Origin: Cellvibrio japonicus Ueda107
GTDB taxonomy: Bacteria; Pseudomonadota; Gammaproteobacteria; Pseudomonadales; Cellvibrionaceae
Reading direction: 5' to 3'
Assembly: GCF_000019225.1 (NCBI RefSeq)
Contig: NC_010995.1
Location: 2,674,501 to 2,738,500, forward strand
DNA length: 64,000 nucleotides
In this document: one piece after another, positions 33,597 to 43,898 of the stretch
How the letters are laid out: every line of letters begins with the position of its first letter
Numbering within the stretch: the first letter of the stretch is position 1
Notes under the pieces: model-generated
Seen by the model: the letters and a program-made list of their open reading frames with translations, nothing else
What the model was told of the DNA's origin: nothing
The model's database searches: none
Translations under genes and position numbers: made by a program

Positions 33597-33935
33597 TTAC
33601 TCGGCTTTTTTATCGCCACCGCATTTGCCCTCACCACACTTGCCTTCGCCGCATTTACCTTCTGCACTTTTATCGTCTGATTTTTTATGGCCGGCACATT
33701 TACCTTCTCCGCATTTTCCCTCGCCGCATTTACCTTCTTCGGCTTTTTTGTTTTCAGCGCCACATTTGGCTTCACCGCATTTTCCTTCGCCGTCTTTATG
33801 GGCAAGGGTATAGCCTGCTGGCAGTGTATTGGCGGTAAAGCTGGCATCTGCAGCAGATGCCATCGGGGAAAGTACCGCAGACGTTGCAAAAGCAGCCCCG
33901 ATCATCAGGGACAAAGAGGATGGTTTGTTATTCAT
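33597..33935 (-). CDS. HvfA/bufferin-like RiPP precursor with EGKCG repeats
   Basis: 112 residues from the ATG at 33935 with a perfect AAGGAG site; the open frame extends further upstream but without a start of this quality. A Sec signal peptide (SLMIGAAFATSAVLSPMASA) is followed by eight cysteines, each in EGKCG or a variant: EGKCG six times, EAKCG once, EGKCA once, in groups of 2, 3 and 3 separated by Lys-rich linkers. All cysteines of the mature part are in these motifs. In HvfA such motifs are modified by the MNIO enzyme to bind copper and the product is exported. The MNIO and partner genes follow directly. Low-complexity codon repeats make slippage likely. Confidence 0.88.
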   Translation of the reverse strand: MNNKPSSLSLMIGAAFATSAVLSPMASAADASFTANTLPAGYTLAHKDGEGKCGEAKCGAENKKAEEGKCGEGKCGEGKCAGHKKSDDKSAEGKCGEGKCGEGKCGGDKKAE

Positions 33936-34011
33936 GGGAATCTCCTTGGTAGGGTTTAAATGAATACAACGGGCACAACGAACGTAAATTATCACAGCCC
34001 CTGGCGAAAAA

Positions 34012-37000
34012 TTACCCTTGGGACAATACCTGCTCCCATTGTTTATCCAGGCGCTTGTCAGAGACAGGTATGCGCGTCTTAAGTGTTTGGGCAAACAGGG
34101 ACACGCGCAACTCCTCAACCCACCAGCGGTAGTCCATCAGGGACGATTGCTGGTTGATCACATAATCGCCCTCTTTTGCCAGGTAATCAACCCAGCGCTG
34201 GCGGTATGGTGTTATCTGCTGGATGGTCAGCTTGTCTTTTTGTGGATTCAGTTGGGCTTTCTCCAGGCGCAACAGGATTGCCTGCAAATAGCGCGGGTAT
34301 TGGGCAAACCAGTCACGGGGCGTTTTGTATACCAATCCCGGATAAAAAAGTTCCGCCAACTGCTGCTGTATATCGCTCAGGGTATAGGCTAACAACAACA
34401 TATTCTTTTGCTGTTTCAGCTGTTTTTTAAGGTCGACCAACAGGACCAGGCTGCTCTGCAACAGTTCTGCCAGGGACTGTGCAGTCGGAATTAACTGCTC
34501 ATTGACTTGTTGCAAGCATGTCTCAAAAGCAGCCTGGGTACGTGGCATAGCGGTTTGATCTGATAACACCAGGTGTTTGATTGCCGCCATTACAAGGTCA
34601 TCAATCACTTGCTCACGATTGCCAATACCCGCCAGGGTCAAGGCAACCTGTTGGGTTTTGAAGAGTTCCTTTTGTAAGTACTTCACTTTGGCAGCACTGC
34701 CAAGGAACAACAACCTGGCCAAACCGCGCTGGGTTATATCCAGTGCCTGCATCGGGTTATCCGTAACCTGCAAAGATACAGAGGTATGTTTATCGACCAA
34801 TGCGGGGTAGGCGCGAATACTGACCCCTGCGCGAGGTAACTGGATCGACTGGGACAATTCACCAAAATCCCACTGGGTAATGGCATCACGCTCAATATTA
34901 CTCGCTGCCGATTGGATATTTTGCTGTACACGTTCGCGATACTGTTCACGTAAAGGCGCCAGCTCACGGCCACTGGCCATTATTTTTCCACGCTCATCGA
35001 GTACATGGATATTAAATTGGTAAAACGCATCCAGGGGCGCATCCAGCCAGGCTTCCCTGGGTATCTCGATGCCTGTCAGTCGCTTTAGCTGTAACGCCAG
35101 GACTTCCGTTAATGGCTTATTGTCGGGAGTCACACTGGCAAGCACTTTATCCACCACATCGGGAACCGGGACAAAATGTTTACGCCATTGCTTGGGCAGG
35201 CCTTTAACCAGGGCAATACATTTATCGCGCAACATGCCCGGCACCAGCCACTCCAGACGCTGCTCAGGCACCTGGTGCAGCAAACTAACGGGCACCTGGA
35301 TACTGACACCATCATGGGGGTGCCCGGGCTCAAAGTGATAACTCAGCGGGAACTCCATGCCGCGCCACTCAAGCTTGTTGGGGAATTGCGCCTGGGTAAT
35401 ATCCCCTGCCCCATGGCGCATCAAGGTCTCGCGATTTATATATAGAAGTTGGGGGTTTTGCTGTTCCGCTTTTTTACGCCAGGATTCAAACCCTGACCAA
35501 TTCACCACATGGCTGGGAATGCGCTCGTTGTAAAAGTCAAAGATGACTTGCTCATCCACCAGGATATCGCGTCGACGCGCTTTGGATTCCAACTCATCCA
35601 GGTCTGCCAGGAGCTTTTGCTGGTGGGCAAAAAAATCGTCTTTAGCCTGGTGGCGACGTTTGGGGTGTTGTGCATATTGCCCTTCGACCAGGGCCGCCCG
35701 TATAAAAATTTCACGCGCTTGCGGAGGGTCTATATGGCTATAGCTAACGGCTTTTTTCTCGACAACGGTGAGCCCATAGAGACTGATTTTCTCATAGGCC
35801 ATGACCTGGCCACTGCGGCTATCGTAGTGCGGTTCAAAATGCTGGCGTTTGATCAGGTGTTGCGCGGCCGCAATCACCCACTCTGGCTCTATCTTTGCAA
35901 CGGTATGGGCAAATAATCGGGAGGTCTCAATCAGCTCGGCCGCCATAATCCACTTGGGTGTTTTTTTATGCAGGGATGAGCCGGGAAAAATCGTAAATTT
36001 GCGATTGCGCGCACCGAGGTATTCGCGCTCTTCATGGTTAAAACCAAGGTTTCCCAATAACCCCGTAAGCAACGCTTGGTGGATAGCCTCATAGGAGGCC
36101 GGTTCGGTATTCATCCTGAATCCGAGGTCTTTGATAGCCAAACAGAGTTGGTGATGCACATCGCGCCATTCGCGCAGGCGCAAATAAGAGAGAAACTCCT
36201 TTTTACAGAGCTTGCGCAACTGGTTTTGCGACAGTTCCTGGCGCTGCATTTCAAAATAATCCCACAGGCTGACATAGCCGAGGAAATCGGAATGTTCCGC
36301 ATGGAAACGGCGATGCATCTGGTCTGCGGCCTGTTGTTTTTCAACCGGCCGCTCACGCGGATCCTGCACAGACAAGGCACTGACAATAACCAGGAGTTCG
36401 CGGATACAGGCATGTTGCTGCGCCGCCAGGAGCATCCTGGCAAGGCGTGGATCGAGCGGCAGTTTGCTCAGTTGCTGGCCAACAGCAGTCAATTGGTTTT
36501 TGGCATTGACCGCCTGTAATTCTTCCAGCAGTTTAAAGCCATCGCTAATCAGGCGATGATCAGGGGCATCAATGAATGGAAACTGATGGATATCCCCCAT
36601 ACGCAACTGCAACATTTGCAAAATAACGGCGGCAAGATTGGTGCGCAGAATTTCTGCATCAGTAAATGCGGGGCGAGCGTTAAAATCCTCTTCGCTGTAA
36701 AGGCGGATACAAATCCCCTCGGCGACACGTCCGCAGCGCCCCTTACGCTGATTGGCACTGGCTTGTGAAATTGGCTCTATAGGCAAGCGCTGCACTTTAG
36801 TGCGATAGGAATAGCGACTGATACGTGCAAACCCGGGGTCAATCACATAGCGAATGCCGGGAACGGTAATGGAGGTTTCAGCCACATTGGTAGCCAATAC
36901 AATACGTCGTCCGGTATGCTGGGCAAAGACTTTTTGCTGCTCGGCCAAACTCAGGCGCGCATAAAAAGGCACGACCTCCAAATGGCTAAACTGTGCTTTG

Positions 37001-37953
37001 CGCAGGGCATCAGCCGCTTCGCGGATTTCGCGTTCGCCACTTAAAAAGACCAGTATGTCACCACCGCGCATGCCCCCGGCTTGCTTCTCATGGTCTTCAA
37101 TTTCATGCACGGCATCCACCAGCGCGCTGTAAATATCCGGCTCTGCCTCAGACTCCTCATCAGCGCTGTATTCGTAAAGTGGTCGATACCAAACCTCTAC
37201 CGGATAGGTTCGCCCGGACACCTCAATAATCGGTGCATTATTAAAATGGCGGGAAAAGCGCTCCAGGTCAATAGTCGCCGAGGTAATGATTAACTTTAGA
37301 TCAGGACGCTTGGGTAACAGTTGTTTCAAATAGCCCAATAGAAAATCAATATTGAGACTGCGCTCGTGGGCTTCATCAATGATGAGAGTGTCATAACGGG
37401 TCAGGAATGGATCATGCTGGATTTCAGCCAGCAAAATACCATCTGTCATGACTTTAATCAGGGTGTTATCGTTAGAGTGATCAGTAAAGCGTACCTGATA
37501 CCCGACTTTATCTCCCAGCGGGCTATGCAATTCTTCAGCGATACGGTTGGCAACGGTATTAGCGGCAATACGACGCGGTTGGGTATGGCCAATCAAGCCA
37601 TGAACACCGCGACCAATGGTCAGGCATATCTTGGGCAGTTGCGTTGTTTTACCCGAGCCTGTTTCACCCGCGAGGACAACGACCTGGTGCTGATCAAGCA
37701 GCGCAGCAATTTCTTCACGCCGTTCACAAACCGGTAGTGGGGGAAATTCAATCTGCGCGGGCACCTGGGCATAGCGGGCAGCCGCCCGGGACTGGGATTG
37801 CGCCGCGAGTAGCAACCATTTTTCCAGGCCCTGCTCATAAGGTTTGCCCGCACGCGCTGTTTTTTCCAACTCTTGCAGTCGACGTGACAGGCGATGCCGG
37901 TCACAGGTCATCACCAACTTGAGAACTTGTTTATATTCTGACCACTCACTCAT
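34012..37953 (-). CDS. hrpA: ATP-dependent RNA helicase HrpA
   Basis: About 1,313 residues from the ATG at 37953 (an in-frame ATG pair at 37986 is possible; neither has a strong ribosome site). DEAH-box helicase: Walker A GETGSGKTTQLPKI near residue 95, DEAH in IIDEAHERSLN near 191, SAT in IITSATID, and motif VI QRKGRCGRVAEG near 410. The HA2/OB-fold region and the long HrpA C-terminal domain (DUF3418-type) are complete. HrpA unwinds RNA and acts in ribosome rescue and mRNA processing in E. coli. It lies upstream of the hvf operon with 76 bp between, not obviously co-functional. Confidence 0.96.
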   Translation of the reverse strand: MSEWSEYKQVLKLVMTCDRHRLSRRLQELEKTARAGKPYEQGLEKWLLLAAQSQSRAAARYAQVPAQIEFPPLPVCERREEIAALLDQHQVVVLAGETGSGKTTQLPKICLTIGRGVHGLIGHTQPRRIAANTVANRIAEELHSPLGDKVGYQVRFTDHSNDNTLIKVMTDGILLAEIQHDPFLTRYDTLIIDEAHERSLNIDFLLGYLKQLLPKRPDLKLIITSATIDLERFSRHFNNAPIIEVSGRTYPVEVWYRPLYEYSADEESEAEPDIYSALVDAVHEIEDHEKQAGGMRGGDILVFLSGEREIREAADALRKAQFSHLEVVPFYARLSLAEQQKVFAQHTGRRIVLATNVAETSITVPGIRYVIDPGFARISRYSYRTKVQRLPIEPISQASANQRKGRCGRVAEGICIRLYSEEDFNARPAFTDAEILRTNLAAVILQMLQLRMGDIHQFPFIDAPDHRLISDGFKLLEELQAVNAKNQLTAVGQQLSKLPLDPRLARMLLAAQQHACIRELLVIVSALSVQDPRERPVEKQQAADQMHRRFHAEHSDFLGYVSLWDYFEMQRQELSQNQLRKLCKKEFLSYLRLREWRDVHHQLCLAIKDLGFRMNTEPASYEAIHQALLTGLLGNLGFNHEEREYLGARNRKFTIFPGSSLHKKTPKWIMAAELIETSRLFAHTVAKIEPEWVIAAAQHLIKRQHFEPHYDSRSGQVMAYEKISLYGLTVVEKKAVSYSHIDPPQAREIFIRAALVEGQYAQHPKRRHQAKDDFFAHQQKLLADLDELESKARRRDILVDEQVIFDFYNERIPSHVVNWSGFESWRKKAEQQNPQLLYINRETLMRHGAGDITQAQFPNKLEWRGMEFPLSYHFEPGHPHDGVSIQVPVSLLHQVPEQRLEWLVPGMLRDKCIALVKGLPKQWRKHFVPVPDVVDKVLASVTPDNKPLTEVLALQLKRLTGIEIPREAWLDAPLDAFYQFNIHVLDERGKIMASGRELAPLREQYRERVQQNIQSAASNIERDAITQWDFGELSQSIQLPRAGVSIRAYPALVDKHTSVSLQVTDNPMQALDITQRGLARLLFLGSAAKVKYLQKELFKTQQVALTLAGIGNREQVIDDLVMAAIKHLVLSDQTAMPRTQAAFETCLQQVNEQLIPTAQSLAELLQSSLVLLVDLKKQLKQQKNMLLLAYTLSDIQQQLAELFYPGLVYKTPRDWFAQYPRYLQAILLRLEKAQLNPQKDKLTIQQITPYRQRWVDYLAKEGDYVINQQSSLMDYRWWVEELRVSLFAQTLKTRIPVSDKRLDKQWEQVLSQG

Positions 37954-38003
37954 AACAGATGCCCGCCTTTCAGGGGCAGGCATCATAGCAAAAATTCACC
38001 GCC

Positions 38004-38741
38004 CTAACGCGCCGCCACTGCACCCAGCAAGACAAACTCCGTTGGTTGCAAGCGTTTGGGCGTAATAGCCACCTTGGCAATCGCTCCATTAAACCAATGG
38101 ATCTGGTTCATCCGCGACCCGATAGAGGTTTTGGCATGGGCAGCAATCGGCAAGTAATCAACCTCGCCGGTTAATTCCTGTATGCCATTGACATAGGAAA
38201 TAAATTCTCGCGACTGGTAAGTCACTGCCGCGTGATACCACTCACCAACCTTATGTACCCTGGCAGGATCAATTAACGTGTATTGGGACAGTTCGGATTT
38301 GATATAGGCATCCAGGTACCACTGGCGCTGGTCGTTCAAGCGCAATTCAATCGTAATACGGCGGTTGGGATTATCTTCTGCCTCGATATGGAAAAAGCGC
38401 GGCTCAGGATTAGCCGGAAAGACATCATTGGGTTTAAACAAAATTTCAATGGTAAATTCAGTAGCTCCGCTCAGGGGATTCGCATCCACCAACAGGCGAT
38501 CACCATCGCCATCGAAATGAACAACCTGTTTGCCAACACGGGGATTATCGGCAGCAATGACCTGTGGATTGCCCAAGACAGCCACGGGTGCACCGCCGAT
38601 CTCTGCCAATGAATCCAACGTCCAGATCACCGACATAGCAGGCGCCGGGGTATCGGGCAAGGGCGCAACGGCCGTTTTGGCACAACCGGCAACTAATGCC
38701 AACAGGATAAAAACTGCACCAAGGTTTATATTTTTTTTCAT
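38004..38741 (-). CDS. Lipoprotein with a LamG-like (concanavalin-type) domain
   Basis: 245 residues. The lipoprotein signal peptide ends LVAGC-AKT near residue 20. A Pro/Ala-rich linker precedes a jelly-roll domain of LamG type (GDGDRLLVDANPLSGATEFTIEILFKP near 75-100, GEWYHAAVTYQSREFISYVNG near 165-185, SIGSRMNQIHWFNGAIAKVAI near 208), the pattern of Laminin_G_3-type sugar or protein binding modules. Substrate unknown. It lies 50 bp upstream of hrpA on the same strand and downstream of the RND genes' strand partner without a shared signal. Confidence 0.72.
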   Translation of the reverse strand: MKKNINLGAVFILLALVAGCAKTAVAPLPDTPAPAMSVIWTLDSLAEIGGAPVAVLGNPQVIAADNPRVGKQVVHFDGDGDRLLVDANPLSGATEFTIEILFKPNDVFPANPEPRFFHIEAEDNPNRRITIELRLNDQRQWYLDAYIKSELSQYTLIDPARVHKVGEWYHAAVTYQSREFISYVNGIQELTGEVDYLPIAAHAKTSIGSRMNQIHWFNGAIAKVAITPKRLQPTEFVLLGAVAAR

Positions 38742-38835
38742 AGCTACGCGCCTATCAATGTAATAGTAGTCAATACCAGAAACCTGGCCCTAGGACACCG
38801 AAAGAATTTATGCCGATAAAAATCCTGTGACAGGA

Positions 38836-38868
38836 TAAAAACCGGGGGCATCTCTCAATGCCCCCGGT
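38836..38868 (-). terminator. Intrinsic terminator of the RND operon
   Basis: Minus strand ACCGGGGGCAT, loop of 6, ATGCCCCCGGT, then TTTTATCC. Confidence 0.88.
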
Positions 38869-38875
38869 GCGCAGA

Positions 38876-41800
38876 TTATTCGTCGAGATTATTATAGCTG
38901 CTTTGTTGTTGCTGTAAGGTGCGCTCAACATCACCTGGCGAGCCGGTATGCCGGGCGAGCAGGCTGTATGCCACAGGGACAAAAAATAATGTCAGGAAGG
39001 TGGCCAGCAGAATACCGAAAATCACCACAATACCTATCACAAAACGCGTCTCTGCACCGGCTCCTGATGAAATCACCAAAGGAATGGCACCGGCAACCGC
39101 CGTCAAGCTGGTCATCAGGATCGGTCGCAGACGCGCCGAAGAGGCATCCAGTAGCGCTTCGGTAAATTCCATACCGCGATCGCGCAACTGGTTGGCAAAC
39201 TCCACAATTAAAATACCATTTTTTGCTGCCATCCCGATTAGCATAATCAACCCTATCTGCGAATAGAGATTGAAAGTACTACCTGTTACATACAATCCAA
39301 TCATGCCTCCCAGTATCGCCAGTGGAACTGTCAGCATAATCACCAGGGGATGCACATAACTTTCAAACTGCGCAGCCAGTACCAGGAAAGTCACCAGAAT
39401 ACCCAGCACAAAAATAAACATAATGGAGCCACTGGCGGTCTGGTAATCGCGCGAAAGCCCTTTGTAATCAACAACCACCGTAGATGGCAAATGCTCGCGC
39501 ACAAGCCCATTCAGATGATCCAGAGCCTCACTCAATGTCAGGTTATCTGCCAGGTTGGCCTCAATAGTTAATGAACGCATACGGTTGTAGCGATTAAGGC
39601 GACTGGCATCAGCAATTTCACGCAGCGACACCACATTGGAAAGCGGGATTAATTCACCGCTGCGCTCCGAGCGAACATACATATTTTGCAGACTGGTTGT
39701 TGTGCGCTGCTCATTGCGCTCCCCCTGCAAAATCACATCGTACTCTTCACCATCATCGATATAGGTGGTCGCACGACGCGACCCCAACATGGCTTCCAGG
39801 GTCCTCCCGATATTATTAACACTTACACCCAAATCTGCGGCGCGATTGGTATCAATCACCACTTCGATCTGCGGCTTGGTCTCCTTGTAATCCCAATCAA
39901 TACCAGTTAACCCCGGATTATCCTGCTCCAGTTTTTCCAGCAAGGTATCGCGCCATTGGGCCAGCTCTTCATAGGTTCCACCACCCAGTACAAACTGAAC
40001 CGGCTTTTGCGCCTGGGAGCCAAACCCCTGGCGCATGACCGGTGCTGCAGTCACACCCGGTAAATCTGCTAATGCTGCGCGGATTTCATCCATGACAACA
40101 AAGGCGTTGCGACGCAGGCTCCAGTCATTCATGACAGCAATGATCATCCCGGAATTAAAACTTTCAATAGCGCCAAAAGAGCGTGGAGCACGCACCATCA
40201 GGCGAGTCACCTCACCGCTATCCACATAGCGCATCATGCGTTTCTCAATTTCCGCCATATAGTCTTCCATGTAGGCATAACTCGCTCCCTCGGGGCCATT
40301 GACCATGACAAAAAATGTTCCCCGATCTTCACGTGGTGCATATTCCGATGGAATCACTCGCATCAAAAGAAACATCACACCCACCATGGCGACAAAAACA
40401 ATCACCATTGGCGTTTTATGGGTTAAACACCAACGAATGGTTTTTTTATAGCGCACACGCAGTGCCTGCATACCCTCGTTGATCTTTTCAACAACCGGAT
40501 TTTTGGTGTCGTGTGATTTTAATACCTTGGAGGCCATCATGGGAGACAGTGTCAATGCCACCAGCGACGAAAAGCCCACTGCTGCTGCCATGGTAATCGC
40601 AAACTCGGAAAACAAACGACCGATATCTCCCTTGAGGAATACAATCGGAACAAAAATAGCGATCAAAACCAGAGTCGTTGCGATAACAGCGAAGCCAACC
40701 TCCTTAACACCATCGTAGGCCGCCAGTAATGAAGGCTTGGCTTTTTCCTCCATGTGGCGAACAATATTTTCCAGTACCACAATAGCATCGTCCACCACCA
40801 ATCCAATCGCTAACACCAACGCAAGCAGCGTTAACATATTGACGGAAAAGCCCATCACCGCCAGGACGGTAAAGGTCGCAATAATCGAAACCGGCACTGC
40901 CACCGCCGGCACCAGGGTAGCTCGCACACTCCCCAGAAACAGGTAAATAACAATCACAACCAGCACTAATGCAATACTTAGCGTGAGGTACACTTCATGA
41001 ATCGCACGCTCAACAAATACTGAACTATCGTAGCTGTCCCTCAGGGCCATTCCCTCGGGCAGTATGGCATTGATTTTGTCGCGCTCGGCTTTAACACCAC
41101 GCGCCACATCAATTGTGTTGGCAGTAGATTGTTTTACGATACCGATACCCACCTGGGTAACACCATTACCGCGGAACAGGGTTCGATCCTCTTCAGTACC
41201 TTTTTCCACCCGGGCAACATCGCCCAAACGCACCAAATAGCCATCATTACCACGCTTGATAACCAGTTGGTTGAACTGATCCACTGTGCGATAGGAGCGC
41301 GCCATACGCACGGTAAATTGTCGTTCCAGGGATTCAATGCTGCCAGCGGGCAACTCCACATTTTCAGCGCGCAAGGCCATTTCCACATCATTAACGGTCA
41401 GGTCGCGTGCCGCGAGTTCGCGCCGGTCCAGCCACACACGCATGGCATAGCGTTGTTCACCGCCAATACGCACACGTGCCACACCATCAATCACTGAAAA
41501 GCGATCAATTAAGTAGCGCTGTGCATAATCGGTCAGTTCCGGCATGGTCATGTTTTCACCGGCAAAATTGAACCAGATAATCACGTCCTCATCGGAGCTG
41601 ACCTTTTGCACTTCCGGTGGATCAGCCTCATCCGGCAAGTTACCCAGAGCGCGGGATACACGATCGCGAATATCGTTGGCGGCAGCATCCATATCGTGCC
41701 CGGTATCAAACTGAACCACGATATTGGAAATACCGTTCTCACTGGACGATTCAATAAAACGTATCCCTTCCACACCCGAGATACGATCTTCGAGCACCTT

Positions 41801-41992
41801 GGTAATACGGGTTTCAACAATGTTGGCCGCAGCACCGGGATAAGTCGTGCGAATAGAAACAACAGGTGGGTCAATATTGGGGTATTCGCGCAATGTCAGC
41901 CGCTCAAAGGCAACCAAACCAAACGCGATCAACAGCATGGACAGTACAGAGGCAAATACCGGTCGCTTGATAGAAACATCCGAGAGTATCAT
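38876..41992 (-). CDS. RND multidrug efflux permease (HAE1/AcrB family)
   Basis: 1,038 residues, the full length of an AcrB/MexB/MdtB-type pump with twelve membrane segments and two large periplasmic loops. The proton-relay residues are present: paired Asp in LVVDDAIVVLENI near residue 405 and Lys in LIGMAAKNGILIVEFANQL near 940. FDVSIKRPVFASVL-type N terminus (ILSDVSIKRPVFAS). It exports drugs, bile salts or similar amphiphiles across the envelope with the adaptor encoded 12 bp upstream in the operon and a TolC-type channel, which is not in the window. No local regulator gene is present. Confidence 0.95.
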   Translation of the reverse strand: MILSDVSIKRPVFASVLSMLLIAFGLVAFERLTLREYPNIDPPVVSIRTTYPGAAANIVETRITKVLEDRISGVEGIRFIESSSENGISNIVVQFDTGHDMDAAANDIRDRVSRALGNLPDEADPPEVQKVSSDEDVIIWFNFAGENMTMPELTDYAQRYLIDRFSVIDGVARVRIGGEQRYAMRVWLDRRELAARDLTVNDVEMALRAENVELPAGSIESLERQFTVRMARSYRTVDQFNQLVIKRGNDGYLVRLGDVARVEKGTEEDRTLFRGNGVTQVGIGIVKQSTANTIDVARGVKAERDKINAILPEGMALRDSYDSSVFVERAIHEVYLTLSIALVLVVIVIYLFLGSVRATLVPAVAVPVSIIATFTVLAVMGFSVNMLTLLALVLAIGLVVDDAIVVLENIVRHMEEKAKPSLLAAYDGVKEVGFAVIATTLVLIAIFVPIVFLKGDIGRLFSEFAITMAAAVGFSSLVALTLSPMMASKVLKSHDTKNPVVEKINEGMQALRVRYKKTIRWCLTHKTPMVIVFVAMVGVMFLLMRVIPSEYAPREDRGTFFVMVNGPEGASYAYMEDYMAEIEKRMMRYVDSGEVTRLMVRAPRSFGAIESFNSGMIIAVMNDWSLRRNAFVVMDEIRAALADLPGVTAAPVMRQGFGSQAQKPVQFVLGGGTYEELAQWRDTLLEKLEQDNPGLTGIDWDYKETKPQIEVVIDTNRAADLGVSVNNIGRTLEAMLGSRRATTYIDDGEEYDVILQGERNEQRTTTSLQNMYVRSERSGELIPLSNVVSLREIADASRLNRYNRMRSLTIEANLADNLTLSEALDHLNGLVREHLPSTVVVDYKGLSRDYQTASGSIMFIFVLGILVTFLVLAAQFESYVHPLVIMLTVPLAILGGMIGLYVTGSTFNLYSQIGLIMLIGMAAKNGILIVEFANQLRDRGMEFTEALLDASSARLRPILMTSLTAVAGAIPLVISSGAGAETRFVIGIVVIFGILLATFLTLFFVPVAYSLLARHTGSPGDVERTLQQQQSSYNNLDE

Positions 41993-42004
41993 CAGCGGCT
42001 ACCC

Positions 42005-43111
42005 TCAATGCTTTTTCTGTGTTAACAGGTCAGATAAAGAACTGGCTTCACCGGATTGCTGCTCGGCAACAGATTTTTCCTCGGCGATAACACTGACTTT
42101 TTGCCCACCCCGAACTTTTTGCAAACCATGGGTAACCAGTTTTTCCCCTGGCGTTAAACCGTTTAATACTTCAACAGCTCCTGCCAGGCGCTCGCCAATG
42201 GTAATCTGGCGACGCTCAAGTACCCTGTCGCCATCCTGGTCGTGCACCACAAAAACAAAATTGTTACTTCCCAGGGGAACCAGGGCCGATTCGGAAATCA
42301 CCATCGCTTCACGCTCAGCAGCGTTAAGGTTTACCAGCATCAACATTCCCTGCTTGAGTTCATGTCGGGGGTTATCCAGCAGAGCGCGAACGGTAATGGC
42401 CCGGGTCACCTGGTCGATCTGGTTATCGATACTGAATACCTTTCCCTTGAAAATCTTTCCGCCCAAATCATCACTTTTTGCCTCAATTGACAGGCCAACT
42501 GTCAGGTTGCGCATATAAATAGCCGGCACGGTAAAATCCAGCTTCATCCGGCTGTCATCATTCAATGTCGTAATCTGATCCCCCGGGGAAACCAAAGCTC
42601 CCACACTTACATTGCGCAAACCCACAACGCCATTAAAAGGAGCCAGTAGAATCAAATCCTTCAGGCGCGATTCCGTGGCGTTATAACGAGCGCGCGCCGC
42701 CTCATATTCACGAACGCGCTGGTCTAATAGCGCATGGGATGCGGCCCCGCGTTTGACCAGGGCATCAACCCGATCCAACTGTTTCCTGGCTTCATCTGTA
42801 TTAAAGCGAGCCTCCTCCAGAAGTGCGGACTCCTCCCGACTGGTCATTTCAACCAGTACTTGCCCCTTGGCGACGCGCTGGCCATCTTCAAAGTTAATGC
42901 GCGTAACCGTCTTGGTAACATTGGGAGTCAGGGTAATGGATTCATTCGCGCGCAAAGTCCCCAGGGCTTCAATGCGTGTAGATAAGTTTTTAATACTCAC
43001 AGGTTGAGTAATTACGTCGACCAGCTGTGCTCCCGGCGTTTGGGCATGCAAACCGGCAGCTAGCAATAATGTGCAAAAACCGCTCAAAAGGCAGGGCGGT
43101 AATCGTCTCAT
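42005..43111 (-). CDS. RND efflux periplasmic adaptor (membrane fusion protein)
   Basis: 368 residues. Signal peptide to about residue 23 (LLLAAGLHA). Barrel-sandwich half-motifs RINFEDGQRVAKGQVLVEM near residue 72 and LILLAPFNGVVGLRNVSVGALVSPGD near 150 flank a helical hairpin (EARFNTDEARKQLDRVDALV). Beta-barrel and membrane-proximal domains follow (QGMLMLVNL near 260). It links the inner-membrane pump to the outer-membrane channel. First gene of a two-gene operon. The 260 bp upstream show no regulator. Confidence 0.93.
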   Translation of the reverse strand: MRRLPPCLLSGFCTLLLAAGLHAQTPGAQLVDVITQPVSIKNLSTRIEALGTLRANESITLTPNVTKTVTRINFEDGQRVAKGQVLVEMTSREESALLEEARFNTDEARKQLDRVDALVKRGAASHALLDQRVREYEAARARYNATESRLKDLILLAPFNGVVGLRNVSVGALVSPGDQITTLNDDSRMKLDFTVPAIYMRNLTVGLSIEAKSDDLGGKIFKGKVFSIDNQIDQVTRAITVRALLDNPRHELKQGMLMLVNLNAAEREAMVISESALVPLGSNNFVFVVHDQDGDRVLERRQITIGERLAGAVEVLNGLTPGEKLVTHGLQKVRGGQKVSVIAEEKSVAEQQSGEASSLSDLLTQKKH

Positions 43112-43371
43112 GGTGTACTCCCTATCAGGAGCCGTCCGGGATGTCTTGTCATTGATACCGGCAGGCTAAAATGTGGTTGATGGTCATTGATCTCTGTTAT
43201 TAACGGCAGCTTATATATCAATATTTATCAGGCGCGTTTCGCCTTCTTTCAGGTGGCAGCCTGCCGCTGGATTTTTCTGGTACGACCGAAGTGGGATAAA
43301 GGATAAATGCTGCCATGATACAGCCAGCAACTTTAACACTAGTTTACAAAAAACAAGGACTTAAGCCGGTT

Positions 43372-43794
43372 TCACAAGGTGGAGGGTGTAAAGCTGACCT
43401 GTTCAGAATCAAGCACAATAGAAGCCGAATTAATGCAATAGCGCAGCCCTGTGGGCTCCGGGCCATCGGTAAACACATGTCCCAGGTGGCAATCGCACCG
43501 ACGGCACAACACCTCTGTGCGATACATACCGTGGCTGGTATCCAATTGCTCGCGAACAGCTGTTTTAGTCGCCGGCGTATAAAAGCTGGGCCAACCGCAA
43601 CCGGCATCAAATTTGGTATCCGCATCAAACAGCAGCTCACCACAGCAGCGGCAGTGATAACGGCCTGGACGAAACTCTTGCCAGTACTCCCCGGTAAAAG
43701 GCCGTTCTGTACCTTTTTCGCGACAGATGCGGTACTGCTCGGGCGTTAGTTTTTCGCGCCAGAGGGCATCATTGAATTTTTCGTTATCACTCAT
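43372..43794 (-). CDS. msrB: Peptide-methionine (R)-S-oxide reductase MsrB
   Basis: 140 residues. Zinc ligands Cys48/Cys51 (CRCC) and Cys97/Cys100 (CRRC), substrate region GCGWPSFY near 66, HLGHVF near 103, and catalytic Cys120 in RYCINSAS. It repairs the R epimer of methionine sulfoxide in proteins using thioredoxin. Complete, cytoplasmic, single gene with divergent aminotransferase neighbour. Confidence 0.96.
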   Translation of the reverse strand: MSDNEKFNDALWREKLTPEQYRICREKGTERPFTGEYWQEFRPGRYHCRCCGELLFDADTKFDAGCGWPSFYTPATKTAVREQLDTSHGMYRTEVLCRRCDCHLGHVFTDGPEPTGLRYCINSASIVLDSEQVSFTPSTL

Positions 43795-43898
43795 GATGAT
43801 TTCCTTGACAGATCAACTAGTTAAGGTCGATTATTGAACACATTTCCAAGCCCGCTACAACCCGATTAACTCCAGCCATGCAAGGCATCTTACTGTAA

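Noticed and set aside
33590..33838. Open frames on the plus strand over the repeat region of the RiPP precursor
   Set aside because: They are translations of the opposite strand of the EGKCG repeats, giving low-complexity Leu/His/Pro-rich peptides.
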